DNA from: Candidatus Melainabacteria bacterium
GTDB lineage: Bacteria > Cyanobacteriota > Vampirovibrionia > 2-02-FULL-35-15
Length of the DNA: 42,728 nt
Direction: 5' to 3'
Assembly: GCA_016193285.1 (NCBI GenBank)
Contig: JACPSL010000033.1
Coordinates: 1-42,728, forward strand
The notes under the pieces were generated by a model. That model worked only from the letters and a program-made list of their open reading frames with translations, was not told the origin of the DNA and made no database searches. Shown piece after piece: positions 16,444-25,071 of the stretch. Numbering within the stretch: the first letter of the stretch is position 1; the number at the start of each line of letters is the position of its first letter. The position numbers were made by a program, and so were the translations under genes.

Positions 16444-16704
16444 TTAAACTACTTTAATATCATTTCTAATAAATTCAGCAGGAAATAAATTACATAAAGC
16501 TACTTGAGCAAGTTGTTTCAAATAATAGGTTGGCGAACTACCTGTTAATTTATATCCACTATCGGTTACAAAAATTTTCAATGAAGGTAATCTTGTCTGT
16601 CCACCGATTTTCTTATAAACTGCATCATAAATGCCCAGTGAAGCTTCTTGTTCTCTAGGAATTACTATTCCTGTTAGCTTAGGTTGTACCTGTTGTGTTT
16701 TCAT
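16444..16704 (-). CDS. Small protein with a BON-like domain
   Basis: An 86-aa protein without a signal peptide. The middle and end fit the BON pattern: SLKIFVTDSGYKLTGSSPTYYLKQLAQVALCNLFPAEFIRNDIKVV matches the strand-Gly-hydrophobic-Gly-x2-Pro-helix-Asn-x-hydrophobic order of BON domains, which bind phospholipid surfaces or act in periplasmic and mechanosensitive-channel proteins. A ribosome-binding site AGGG lies ten bases before the ATG. It is followed, head to tail on the minus strand, by the tRNA-Ala/ubiB end and preceded by a TM-helix channel-like gene. The BON call is from pattern only. Confidence 0.5.
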   Translation of the reverse strand: MKTQQVQPKLTGIVIPREQEASLGIYDAVYKKIGGQTRLPSLKIFVTDSGYKLTGSSPTYYLKQLAQVALCNLFPAEFIRNDIKVV

Positions 16705-16813
16705 TTCTTAAATCCCTTTTTAAAAATAGCATCTTTGCAGGATCTTCAATTATATAGATCCAGAATAAAATCTAAATTATTCTTTATAAAAAATTAATCT
16801 CGTATTTATGAAA

Positions 16814-17500
16814 TTATCTGCGTTTTCTGGTTTGAAAATCGTCGTAAATCTTTTTAACTATATCACCAGCTACATCTTTTCCGCCTAGTCCAAATGCAAG
16901 TACACCAGTTGCAACAATGCCAGTAAAAAGAATTTCAACAAGAGGTCTTGAGATTTGAAGCTGGTTTAGGGCAGCTAAGATTGCAAAAGTAAATATTGCA
17001 ACTTTTGCAATGCCAGATAAATAACCAAGTTCATCTTTAAATGAAGTAGTAATAAGGTTTGCAACAAAGTTAGCTAAGAGTGAAGCTACAAGCAATATAA
17101 TTACTGCTACAAAAACATTTGGCAGATAAAGTAAAACTTCATTAAAAAAGTCAGTTACTTGGGTAAGATTTGCAATATCAGCAGCAGCAATAAAAACAAT
17201 AATTAAAACAAACCATTTTACTAGCTCACTAAAAAGCCTGGATGTATTTAATTTTATTCCAAGATTTTCAGAGACAGGATATAAAAGTGTTTTTTCAAGT
17301 GCTATATCTAATTTAAGTTTTTTAATCCCTGTACCAACCAGTCCACTTAAAAGCATTGCTACTAAAGAACCTAAAATTAAAATAATCAATGCTCCAAGAA
17401 GATTTGGCAGCACAAAAGAAATCTTTTGCAAAAGAGTTGTAAGAGCTGTTTGTAAAGCTGAAGTCCAGTCTAGTATCATGTGTTTTGTTCCTTCCATCAT
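16814..17500 (-). CDS. Mechanosensitive-channel-like membrane protein (TM_helix family)
   Basis: A 228-aa protein with about five hydrophobic helices arranged as repeats of the conserved TM_helix unit (LPNLLGALIILILGSLVAMLLSGLV, and LPNVFVAVIILLVASLLANFVANLI), ending in LVATGVLAFGLGGKDVAGDIVKKIYDDF after a pore-helix-like segment. The AFGLGGKDVA motif recalls MscS pore-lining and beta-entry sequences, but the soluble MscS vestibule is absent. It is probably a short stress or osmolyte channel, or a membrane scaffold. Two adjacent ATG codons follow GAGGGA and either may start translation. The BON-like gene lies 109 bases downstream. Confidence 0.7.
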   Translation of the reverse strand: MMEGTKHMILDWTSALQTALTTLLQKISFVLPNLLGALIILILGSLVAMLLSGLVGTGIKKLKLDIALEKTLLYPVSENLGIKLNTSRLFSELVKWFVLIIVFIAAADIANLTQVTDFFNEVLLYLPNVFVAVIILLVASLLANFVANLITTSFKDELGYLSGIAKVAIFTFAILAALNQLQISRPLVEILFTGIVATGVLAFGLGGKDVAGDIVKKIYDDFQTRKRR

Positions 17501-17591
17501 GGTTTTAATCCCTCGATAAGAAGAAGAGCTGCAACATGATATGTTCCTTAAAAGGTTATTTGGATAAATATATTAAAGATAATATTTAAAA

Positions 17592-19391
17592 TTAAGGAGT
17601 GGGGAGTCTGATTTCTAATTTTATTCTGCCTTCAGAGTCAGGATTTATGCTTCCATCTCTACCAGTTCGAGTTCTGGTCACACGTCCTCTTGTAAGAATT
17701 TCAATGTCCTTATCAGTGTCAGCATGTGAAAAAATATTAACTCCTCTTATAGTCATAGAGTTACCACCTAGTTTAAGTGCTCTCATACCTGAAGGCTCGC
17801 CATTACGGGTCCTTTCAGGGGATACTATTTCAAGAACAATGCCAGCTTCTTCTAAGTATCCTATCATTTTTTGTTGCATAAATGGATGAAAATCCCTGCC
17901 ATGTTCTGTATAAGTTAGAATTCCACTTGCAATATTTAGCTCTATTTCTTTTGAATCTAGTTTTAACTGGGCAAGCTTCTTTCCTAAGTTAGCTAATTCA
18001 CCTTTTTTAGTTGCAATTTCTTTTTTTATTGCTCCTTCATCTTTAAGATCATTTATTTCTTTTTCAGCATCAGCTAGTTTTTTCTTAGCTTCTTTAAGCA
18101 ATTTTTCTGCTGTATTTTCTGCCTCCGATGCATCATTCTTACTTTTCTCATTTTTCTTATGTACTTTATCTGTAGCTGTCAAATCATTTTCTTTTTTTGT
18201 TAAGTCTACCCTTGCACTTACAAGATTAGCTTTAGCATCATTTAATTCTTGCTTTGAATTATTTAAATCAGCTAATTTCTTTTGAAGTTCTGGATCGGGT
18301 GCTGCAATGCCTCTAGCTGGATTACCATTAATTACATCTCTATATTCAATCTCTCTACTAGCTCTAGCTGTATTAAAAGCTGCTTGTTTTATAATTACTT
18401 CTTGTTCAGCTCTTCGTAACTTTTCTATTGCATTTATTTTTTGAGTTGCAAGAGTAGCTAATTCTCCTTTTAAGACATTATTAGTTGGATCATCCTTCAG
18501 TTCTTTTGCTTTGTCTCTAAATTTTCCTTCTATATCTGCTCGCTCTGACTTAGCATTATCTCTTTCAGTAGTTTTAGTTTCTAACTGGCCTTTGGCTGCT
18601 TGATACTTATTTACTGCTTGCTGGAGAGAATTTTGAACTAGAGCTGGAAGGGTACCACTATCTAACTTATCTTTTATAGCCTTATCTAAGGCTTCTGTGT
18701 ATGCTTCTACTTCAGCTTCTTTTTGAATTACAGTTAACTCTGCATCTTTAACTTTATCTTTTGCTTTGTTATGATCATTTGTTTTATTTGCTAACTCTTG
18801 TTCAGAAGTCTTTGTTTTTTTATCTAGTGCCTCAAATTTTTCTTTTTCCTCATCAAAAGTTTTCTGCCAAGCATCTACTTCTTGTTGTAATTTTGGTATT
18901 TCTTTTTCTTTCATGGGTACTAAAAAAGATCTTGTAGCAAGTCTTAGCCCAAGATTTGAAATCTCATCTTTTACTTTCTTAATTTTGTCTTCAGTTTCAA
19001 AAAATCCTTCCGGATTAATTTTTAGTGTAAAATAATTTAAGCGTGAAGAAGAAAGATCTACATATGCTCTTTCAACAACGTCAGCATCCCCTCTGTATCC
19101 ATAACTACTCCTTACTTGTATAATTGGTCGCCCATCTGATGTATGGCCTACTACAGTTCCTCCAGTAGGTGGTTTTACTTGTCTGCCTGTAATAAGAGTG
19201 CCAGACCTTAAAGGTGGAGCTGTGGCTGGAGCTCCATGATGAGAAGGTTCTGGTTGGGCTGCTACAAATTGATCTCCACTTAATGTAGGTTGACTTGAAT
19301 GATCTTTATATACCCTTGGTTGTGGCAGAGATTCTAAACGAGAAGGTGCATTAATAGGAGTATGAATGTGAAAAGTTGTTGTATATGACAT
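17592..19391 (-). CDS. Long coiled-coil protein of unknown function
   Basis: Not recognised. A 599-aa protein with three parts. Residues 1-115 are Pro/Gly/Ser/His-rich and disordered-looking (SQPTLSGDQFVAAQPEPSHH), ending in a short strand segment VGHTSDGRPIIQVRSSYGYRG. Residues about 130-480 are Lys/Glu/Ala/Asp-rich heptad helices, a long coiled coil broken by NPARGIAAPDPEL. The last 120 residues are a globular domain (YTEHGRDFHPFMQQKMIGYLEEAGIVLEIV ... GRIKLEIRLPTP). No signal peptide or membrane segment. AGGAAA precedes the ATG. It is the last of five minus-strand genes, and by analogy of build it could be a filament, tether or secreted structural protein, which is inference. Confidence 0.7.
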   Translation of the reverse strand: MSYTTTFHIHTPINAPSRLESLPQPRVYKDHSSQPTLSGDQFVAAQPEPSHHGAPATAPPLRSGTLITGRQVKPPTGGTVVGHTSDGRPIIQVRSSYGYRGDADVVERAYVDLSSSRLNYFTLKINPEGFFETEDKIKKVKDEISNLGLRLATRSFLVPMKEKEIPKLQQEVDAWQKTFDEEKEKFEALDKKTKTSEQELANKTNDHNKAKDKVKDAELTVIQKEAEVEAYTEALDKAIKDKLDSGTLPALVQNSLQQAVNKYQAAKGQLETKTTERDNAKSERADIEGKFRDKAKELKDDPTNNVLKGELATLATQKINAIEKLRRAEQEVIIKQAAFNTARASREIEYRDVINGNPARGIAAPDPELQKKLADLNNSKQELNDAKANLVSARVDLTKKENDLTATDKVHKKNEKSKNDASEAENTAEKLLKEAKKKLADAEKEINDLKDEGAIKKEIATKKGELANLGKKLAQLKLDSKEIELNIASGILTYTEHGRDFHPFMQQKMIGYLEEAGIVLEIVSPERTRNGEPSGMRALKLGGNSMTIRGVNIFSHADTDKDIEILTRGRVTRTRTGRDGSINPDSEGRIKLEIRLPTP

Positions 19392-19489
19392 TTTAAATTT
19401 CCTTTCCCTAGTGAATATAAAGTTTAAAGATAAGTAGATTTGATATGTATTAGCTTAAATTTTTTTAATGTAAACCTTTGTTTAAGAAT

Positions 19490-20275
19490 CTATCTAATAG
19501 GATCAAAATAATTTATTTGTACAACAGGCTTTGGATAAATTCTCAAATCATCTTCAATTCCTGATCTAGAGTAAATCTGAGTAAACCCTCTATTCATTCT
19601 TAAACCTTGATAAAAGCTACACTGTACACCATATCTTTCAAGCAGTGCTTCATTTAAATTTATAAAAGGATTCTTTTTACATTGCCCAGCACCATCCAGG
19701 TTTAGCTGTAAAGTAATAGGCTTTGGTTTTTTTCCTTGTGTTTCTTCATCCCAAAACGGAAAATCAATTACTAAAAATTCATTTGTCTTTCCTGCTAAGT
19801 CAATTGTTTCATGATTAATAAATCTCCCTCTGCCATTGAATCCTAACTTACGTAAACCAGCCATATCAAGAATTGAATTTGGATTCCTCCCTTGGTAATA
19901 TGCTCTGTATAAAGTATCATCATCTGAATCAACCGAACTCCACCTATTATTTCTTATCCAGCCATAGCCTTTAGGATTATAAAAAAGTTCTGCACCAACT
20001 TTTTCACCTCCTTCATAAAAAGCAATGGCAGTGAACACTACAGAGTCGCCATTAATATTTTGTGCACTAAAAATTGAACCAGGAGAACTTGAGTGAAAAG
20101 CTTCTACACTACTTTCTTTAAAAAATAATCTATCTTCTTCTTTGCCAATTTGAACATATCCAGAAAGACAATTAATTCTAGGTGGTGGCAAAGCATGCCC
20201 AGAAGTTTGTGAAGTAAATCGTCTAACTGGAAGTTGTGGATTATAACTCCTTGTTGGGGATATTTGCTCTGGCAT
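19490..20275 (-). CDS. Unknown protein of the 17.6-22.9 kb cluster
   Basis: Not recognised. A 261-aa protein with a Pro/Arg-rich N-terminus (MPEQISPTRSYNPQLPVRRF), then a mixed strand-rich region with many aromatic and Gly residues (EDRLFFKESSVEAFHS, AIAFYEGGEKVGAELFYNPKGYGWIRNNRW), and a C-terminal FITLQLNLDGAGQCKKNP-like stretch. No signal peptide or membrane helix. The start is supported by AGGAG five to nine bases upstream. The open N-terminal tail resembles that of its neighbours, as if all share an export or docking signal of similar character. That is only an impression from composition. Confidence 0.65.
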   Translation of the reverse strand: MPEQISPTRSYNPQLPVRRFTSQTSGHALPPPRINCLSGYVQIGKEEDRLFFKESSVEAFHSSSPGSIFSAQNINGDSVVFTAIAFYEGGEKVGAELFYNPKGYGWIRNNRWSSVDSDDDTLYRAYYQGRNPNSILDMAGLRKLGFNGRGRFINHETIDLAGKTNEFLVIDFPFWDEETQGKKPKPITLQLNLDGAGQCKKNPFINLNEALLERYGVQCSFYQGLRMNRGFTQIYSRSGIEDDLRIYPKPVVQINYFDPIR

Positions 20276-20286
20276 TCTTTTCTCCT

Positions 20287-20715
20287 TTAACCCCAGGCAA
20301 TGTTTCTAGGTCTTCGTGGGTTTGACATTCTTGGCATATCTATATCTTGTCCTTGTTCCATTTCAACTCTGGGTGTATAAGACTGTCTATATGCTATAGG
20401 TGGTCTACTAGCAAACCACTCATCTGAACCAATAACATTTTGCATAGGAATAGGTTGAATGTATAAACTACTTACAAAATTAGATTGATTAACCATTCTT
20501 TCATAGTGGTTTCTTGCCATGTTTTGAGCAATAGAGCTTTGAAAATCTGCAATATTCATCAGTCTTCCAAATTGATCATCTAATTGTTGTGAATAAAATC
20601 TGTGGTTATATGCAGCACCTCTACTCGTAAAAGTTCCACGACTTCTTCTATCAGCAAAGGAAGGTGGAAACGGTGGTATATTTCTATAATAATTTATTTC
20701 CCATGGGTTTGACAT
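20287..20715 (-). CDS. Arg/Asn/Tyr-rich unknown protein of the cluster
   Basis: Not recognised. With the ATG at 20715, preceded by AAGGAG, the product is 142 aa (MSNPWEINYYRNIPPFPPSF...). The frame extends upstream to 20751 but without a ribosome-binding site. Composition is unusual: rich in Arg, Asn, Tyr, Pro and Met with almost no Lys, which contrasts with the Lys-rich proteome around it. A central helix (QLDDQFGRLMNIADFQSSIAQNMARNHYERMVN) is flanked by disordered ends. It is basic, so it might bind a polyanion. It lies 11 bases from the following gene of the set, likely the same transcript. Confidence 0.6.
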   Translation of the reverse strand: MSNPWEINYYRNIPPFPPSFADRRSRGTFTSRGAAYNHRFYSQQLDDQFGRLMNIADFQSSIAQNMARNHYERMVNQSNFVSSLYIQPIPMQNVIGSDEWFASRPPIAYRQSYTPRVEMEQGQDIDMPRMSNPRRPRNIAWG

Positions 20716-20943
20716 TTTTAAATTCTCCTTACTTAAAAAACCTACAAGCATACAAGTAATTCTAGAAAAAGAAATTTACATAGTGACAAGATAAAATTTA
20801 TTTAATCTTAAGGATTTGATAACTTTAACGTGATCTTAAATCTTATGTGAGATGCTGTTTACTTATTATGTGCCAAACGAGAAATTTGGTAGGTTTGTTT
20901 TTGTAGTAAGTTAATCTGACTTTAGTTAAAAAGAAATAATCCT

Positions 20944-21774
20944 CTAATCTTGATTCTGTGGTTTGTATTGTATTTCCGGTAGTGTGTAAAGCTGATCAGT
21001 TTGTAAACGAGATGGTTTACTCTGCTGTTGTGTAATATGCTCCTTTATTAGTTTTGGAGATTGACTTTGAGTAGGAATTGTTATCGTTGCTTTAGGTATT
21101 GTATCTTCTTTTGCTTCAGGTGTCCACTCATGCCACATATGGTCTTTTATATAGTAAGCTTGTTTTATTAGCCTCGCTCCAGAAATATGACCATTTCCTT
21201 CCGGTTCAAAAGTAATGCCACCATCTCTTCTTGCAGTGTAAGTTCCTGTGTAACCTTTTCTTGTAAAAGTATCACCAGGTTTTATTTTTCCATCTTTAAG
21301 CCTTTGAGCAATTTCATCGTTAGCTGCTTCTAGGTCAAGTTCAGTTGCAGCCTGAGTTAGAGTCTTTGAAACATTCTCATCTGTTGTACCTTTTGGCAAT
21401 GATAAGCTTGGATCATAAGCTAGAATTCCTACCGGTACAAATCTTCCCCTACTAAAGTATCCTTGTGGTGCTAATCTTGGACCACCAAATTCTTTTGAGA
21501 AAACGGTACCCGAATTATATGAAAGTCTGTAATTATCTTTGTCTCCTGAAACAAAAAATACTCTTCCTGGTACACCATGGGGATTACTTGCATTAAGTTT
21601 AATGCCACGACCTGTTACTCCTTGAGAGATAAGCTGGTTAACTACTGCTAGTTGTGCCTGTTGTTTTAAAGTCTCCTGCAAGTATGAGATTTGCTCTGTA
21701 TATTCCATACTATGTGGATCAAACCACCTGCTTTGTTGCGGTCCCATTGGCCATTGTATAGAAAGCATAAACAT
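20944..21774 (-). CDS. Unknown protein of the cluster, coupled to the EF-hand gene
   Basis: Not recognised. A 276-aa protein whose ATG shares a base with the upstream stop (TAATG), so it is translationally coupled to the EF-hand gene. The N-terminus forms an amphipathic helix (EYTEQISYLQETLKQQAQLAVVNQLI); the centre is strand-rich with many Gly (GVPGRVFFVSGDKDNYRLSYNSGTVF, GDTFTRKGYTGTYTARRDGGITFEPEG), and the C-terminal 65 residues are Gln/Pro/Ser/Lys-rich and disordered. No signal peptide or membrane segment. Translation could also begin at Met3. Confidence 0.65.
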   Translation of the reverse strand: MFMLSIQWPMGPQQSRWFDPHSMEYTEQISYLQETLKQQAQLAVVNQLISQGVTGRGIKLNASNPHGVPGRVFFVSGDKDNYRLSYNSGTVFSKEFGGPRLAPQGYFSRGRFVPVGILAYDPSLSLPKGTTDENVSKTLTQAATELDLEAANDEIAQRLKDGKIKPGDTFTRKGYTGTYTARRDGGITFEPEGNGHISGARLIKQAYYIKDHMWHEWTPEAKEDTIPKATITIPTQSQSPKLIKEHITQQQSKPSRLQTDQLYTLPEIQYKPQNQD

Positions 21775-22913
21775 TAGTGCTGCCCACCAAATGCAGGTAA
21801 TTGACGACCAGGAATATTCCCTGCTCTAGGTGTTTCTCCTTCCCTTGCAAAATTAATCCTTAGCTTTTTTACATCAGGAGCTGTTTTATGTTCTATATAT
21901 CTGTACTGATAGTCATTACCATGTGCTATTTTCCTCCCTTCAGACTCTTGTGGATCATAAAGGAGTAACGCTGCACCGAAGTCATCGTCATCAAAATTAC
22001 CTAAAATTATCTTTCCACTAGCCAGCTTTATATAATCCTCGCCTGCTGTACCATTCTTTAGTAAATATTTAGCGAAGCTTATTCCAAAGCGGTCAATGTT
22101 ATTCTTGAAATTTGTTAATTGTTCATTGTTACTATCCGTATGCCAGTCTGTTGAAGTTCTAATTGCAAGTAACTGATGCATCATCATCTTTGCACTAAAT
22201 CCAAGCTCCACTCCTTTATTAATAGCCTTTTCATAGAACTTATTCATAAACTCTTTTTTAAGATTTCCATCTTGGATATTTTTATCAGCCCAGTGTTGTA
22301 CTGCATAGATTTCAAATGCACTGAGAAATTTTTGATTGTCATTTGTCCAGAGGTTATGAACAAGCTTATCAAGTGCTCCTTCATTTATTTTTCCATTATC
22401 AATCAACTTCTCACTAGAAGGCAAATGCCTGTTTATAAGATCCATAGTAGCTGAATTATTGAAATCAAAGGTTCTTCCTCTGTGTGCTTTTCTCCAAGCC
22501 GTCTGGGCATTTAAAATTGTTTTATGTTCAGGTTTTAAATTATTTTCAACAAATTTTATTGGCTCTTTTACAATTGTTGATTTTTTAATTTCATCATCAA
22601 TAACTTCTGCGGCTCTTCGTAAACCTTCATTAGAAGTAGTTTTCAAAAGTTCAAAAAGCTTATCCCTAAACTCTTTAATATCTTTCTTATCCTCTCCTAT
22701 TTCACTGATAAATAAATCTATTGCTCCTTTGCTTTCAGTCAAATTTAATTTACCATCACCATTCGTATCTAATGTTTTAAGGAGTTCTTTCTCAGCTTTT
22801 GTTCTATCTATATTATTTCCGTTTTCAATTACAGAGGCTTTGAGCTTGTTTAGTCTTTCTAAATTTTCAGCACTAATCGTTGGTAATGCTCTTGATATTG
22901 CTCCATCTGTCAT
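21774..22913 (-). CDS. EF-hand-containing unknown protein, first gene of the cluster
   Basis: A 379-aa protein with one clear canonical EF-hand calcium loop, DTNGDGKLNLTE at about residues 50-61, flanked by helices (KAEKELLKTL before, SKGAIDLFISEI after). The rest is mostly helical and not recognised. The C-terminal part contains NFDDDDFGAALLLYDPQ and a Gly-rich end. There is no signal peptide, which is unusual for a Ca2+-binding bacterial protein unless it is exported by a non-Sec route or senses cytosolic calcium. GGGGGG precedes the ATG. Its stop overlaps the next start (TAATG). It heads a likely five-gene unit running down to 17592. Confidence 0.7.
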   Translation of the reverse strand: MTDGAISRALPTISAENLERLNKLKASVIENGNNIDRTKAEKELLKTLDTNGDGKLNLTESKGAIDLFISEIGEDKKDIKEFRDKLFELLKTTSNEGLRRAAEVIDDEIKKSTIVKEPIKFVENNLKPEHKTILNAQTAWRKAHRGRTFDFNNSATMDLINRHLPSSEKLIDNGKINEGALDKLVHNLWTNDNQKFLSAFEIYAVQHWADKNIQDGNLKKEFMNKFYEKAINKGVELGFSAKMMMHQLLAIRTSTDWHTDSNNEQLTNFKNNIDRFGISFAKYLLKNGTAGEDYIKLASGKIILGNFDDDDFGAALLLYDPQESEGRKIAHGNDYQYRYIEHKTAPDVKKLRINFAREGETPRAGNIPGRQLPAFGGQH

Positions 22914-23073
22914 ATATTAAATTCCCCCCTAATTTATTTCCCACATATTAAATTCCTAACTCGGCAATGTTATCTTTTTATTAAAAGTGGTTAAACTTTT
23001 CTTACCCTTACTAAATATTTATTAAACAGATTTAATGTGATATCCACCATTTGTACTAGTAATAGGTTGATTT

Positions 23074-23475
23074 TCAGGATTTAAAGGAATATTCCTTTAT
23101 ATACAGCATGATTTCTTTTAGGTCTTTTATATTATTTGGCTTCCTAATAAATAAATCTGCTCCATTTTGATAACAATACTTCATGTCAGAGATGGAATCA
23201 GAACTTGTAAAAATTACAACAGGAACGTGAGATGTAATTGTTTTAGATTTTATTTTATTTAAAACTTCAAGACCACTCATTTTAGGGAGATTAATGTCAA
23301 TAAGAATAATATCTGGCAACTTGCTTTGAGATTCTACGATATTATTTAATAAGTCTAATGCAGCTTTGCCATTATTTGCAACTAATAAATTTGAATTAAT
23401 CTTTGAATCTTCCAGTGCAAGTTTAATTAGTACTATGTCATCGTTATTGTCTTCTACAAGTAATATCTTTCTCAT
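23074..23475 (-). CDS. Single-domain response regulator, Rcp/CheY-like
   Basis: A 133-aa stand-alone receiver. Acidic pair ED at residues 8-9 (LLVEDNNDD), phosphoacceptor Asp60 (IILIDINLPKMSG), Thr/Ser switch in VVIFTSS, and Lys in FIRKPNN. The longer alpha2-beta3 loop and LPKMSG are usual for the Rcp1-type regulators that follow phytochrome-like kinases. Its ATG overlaps the upstream kinase stop by four bases, so it is very probably the cognate partner. It has no output domain and must act by protein contact or phosphotransfer. Confidence 0.92.
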   Translation of the reverse strand: MRKILLVEDNNDDIVLIKLALEDSKINSNLLVANNGKAALDLLNNIVESQSKLPDIILIDINLPKMSGLEVLNKIKSKTITSHVPVVIFTSSDSISDMKYCYQNGADLFIRKPNNIKDLKEIMLYIKEYSFKS

Positions 23476-24791
23476 GTTGCTCTATTTAAGGTAAAGTAAA
23501 ACCTGCTTCCTTTATTTTCTTGTGATTCTAACCAGATTTCACAATTATATTTTTCTAAAATCTTTTTAACTATAGCAAGACCTGCTCCTGTCCCTTCATA
23601 TTCTTCCTGAGTATGTAATCTTTGAAACAACCCAAATATTTTTTTATGATATTCACTCTCTATTCCAATACCATTATCTTCAGTGCAAATACAAACTTTC
23701 TCTGGGTCAAAATTTAAGTCTTCTGCAAGAGATATTTTTACATGTGGCTCTTTTGATTTGTTAAATTTAATTCCGTTTGTAATTAGATTTTTAAATATTG
23801 AAGAAACTTTTTCCTTGTTTCCAATTACTGGTGGCAACCTGTCTACAACTAACACGTTAGCATTTTGATTTTTTATAAATGCAGTTAATTCAAACTGTAC
23901 TTCAGTAAGGAGCAGATTTAAATCTACTTTTTCATTTTCTTTGTTGCTTCTTGATGCCTGGGAAAGATTTGTTAGATCTTCTATTAGCCTTCTCATCTTT
24001 TGTGTTGCACAAACTATTCGCAAGAAATAATTTTCTTTTTCTTCATTAAGATTTTCTTTTAATTTATCCTGGAGAATGCTTACAAAACTTTCAATTGTTC
24101 TTAATGGTTCTCTTAAATCATGGGATGCAATATATACAAATGAATCAAGCTCTTTGTTTACTTGCCTTAAGATCTCGTTAGCATTAGTAAGTTCTCTTTC
24201 AGTTCTTCTTGAGAGTTCTAAAAGATGATTTCTTTCCATAGTATTTCTAATCATATTTGCTGTAGTTTTCATAAACGACATTTCTTCATTATCAAAGTTA
24301 TGTGGTTTTACATAATACTTGGCAATTGCTCCAACAGATTTATCATTAACAATAATTGGAACTGCTGCTGCTGAAATAATTTTATTTGGTTTTATGATTT
24401 CAGTAAAAAATTTTGAAAAGCTCATATTTACCTTTTCTAGATTTTTTATAACTACAATTCGTTTTTCAAGCATTGATCTTATAGAAGGCCAGTTGTCATC
24501 TACACCATTTAATCCTATGGTGAGAATTTTTTCTTTATTCCTTACTTCCTGATATTTATCAGGCAACCCATACGCAGCTTCAACATAGAGCTTGTTCTTT
24601 GTGTTTTTCAACAAGAAAAATAATCCATAGTCTGCTTCTGTTAGTTCACAAAATGCCTTTAATACTCCTTTTGCAACAGCTGAAAGATCGAGTGTAAAGA
24701 AATTTGAACAAGCTTCAGATATGTCTTCAATAGCTTGTAATCGCTTTAAAGTCTTTTCAAGGTTTGTTTCTTTTGTAATTAAAGAAGACAC
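23472..24791 (-). CDS. GAF-domain sensor histidine kinase
   Basis: A 439-aa cytosolic kinase with no membrane segment. Residues about 20-185 form a GAF-like sensor (LTEADYGLFFLLKN, AAAVPIIVNDKSVGAIAKY). The H-box is ASHDLREPLRTIESF with His224, of the phytochrome-associated HisKA type. The ATPase has N-box LITNGIKFNKS, G1 CTEDNGIGI, F-box FGLFQRLH and G2 GTGAGLAIVKKI. No chromophore-binding Cys is obvious in GAF, so light sensing cannot be assumed; a small ligand or redox cue is equally possible. The start appears to be GTG with no clear ribosome-binding site. It is coupled to the receiver gene downstream. Confidence 0.92.
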   Translation of the reverse strand: MSSLITKETNLEKTLKRLQAIEDISEACSNFFTLDLSAVAKGVLKAFCELTEADYGLFFLLKNTKNKLYVEAAYGLPDKYQEVRNKEKILTIGLNGVDDNWPSIRSMLEKRIVVIKNLEKVNMSFSKFFTEIIKPNKIISAAAVPIIVNDKSVGAIAKYYVKPHNFDNEEMSFMKTTANMIRNTMERNHLLELSRRTERELTNANEILRQVNKELDSFVYIASHDLREPLRTIESFVSILQDKLKENLNEEKENYFLRIVCATQKMRRLIEDLTNLSQASRSNKENEKVDLNLLLTEVQFELTAFIKNQNANVLVVDRLPPVIGNKEKVSSIFKNLITNGIKFNKSKEPHVKISLAEDLNFDPEKVCICTEDNGIGIESEYHKKIFGLFQRLHTQEEYEGTGAGLAIVKKILEKYNCEIWLESQENKGSRFYFTLNRAT

Positions 24792-25071
24792 AATAAATTG
24801 TAATTTTACTTACAAAAAAGAATAATATAAGAAAAAATATTTTGGGTTAAATTCCTTTAATTGATATACAGTAAAAGTATTAGGCTCATATAAAAATTCT
24901 TACAATTTAGTGCTAATGAGCTAAAAATTTTTAAAACTTAACTTTTTAAATTTAATAATCAACTAAAAAGGACTTGCTTTCGGAATCCTAAAGATTTATA
25001 CTCAACTCAAAAGAAAAATTTTAAATAATTTAAGAGCTTTCATTTTGAGATTTCTGGAGATTGAAGCAACA

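Noticed and set aside
24792-25071. Possible small RNA gene between the two kinase genes
   Set aside because: Only AT-rich sequence without stable inverted repeats is seen; likely just divergent promoters.
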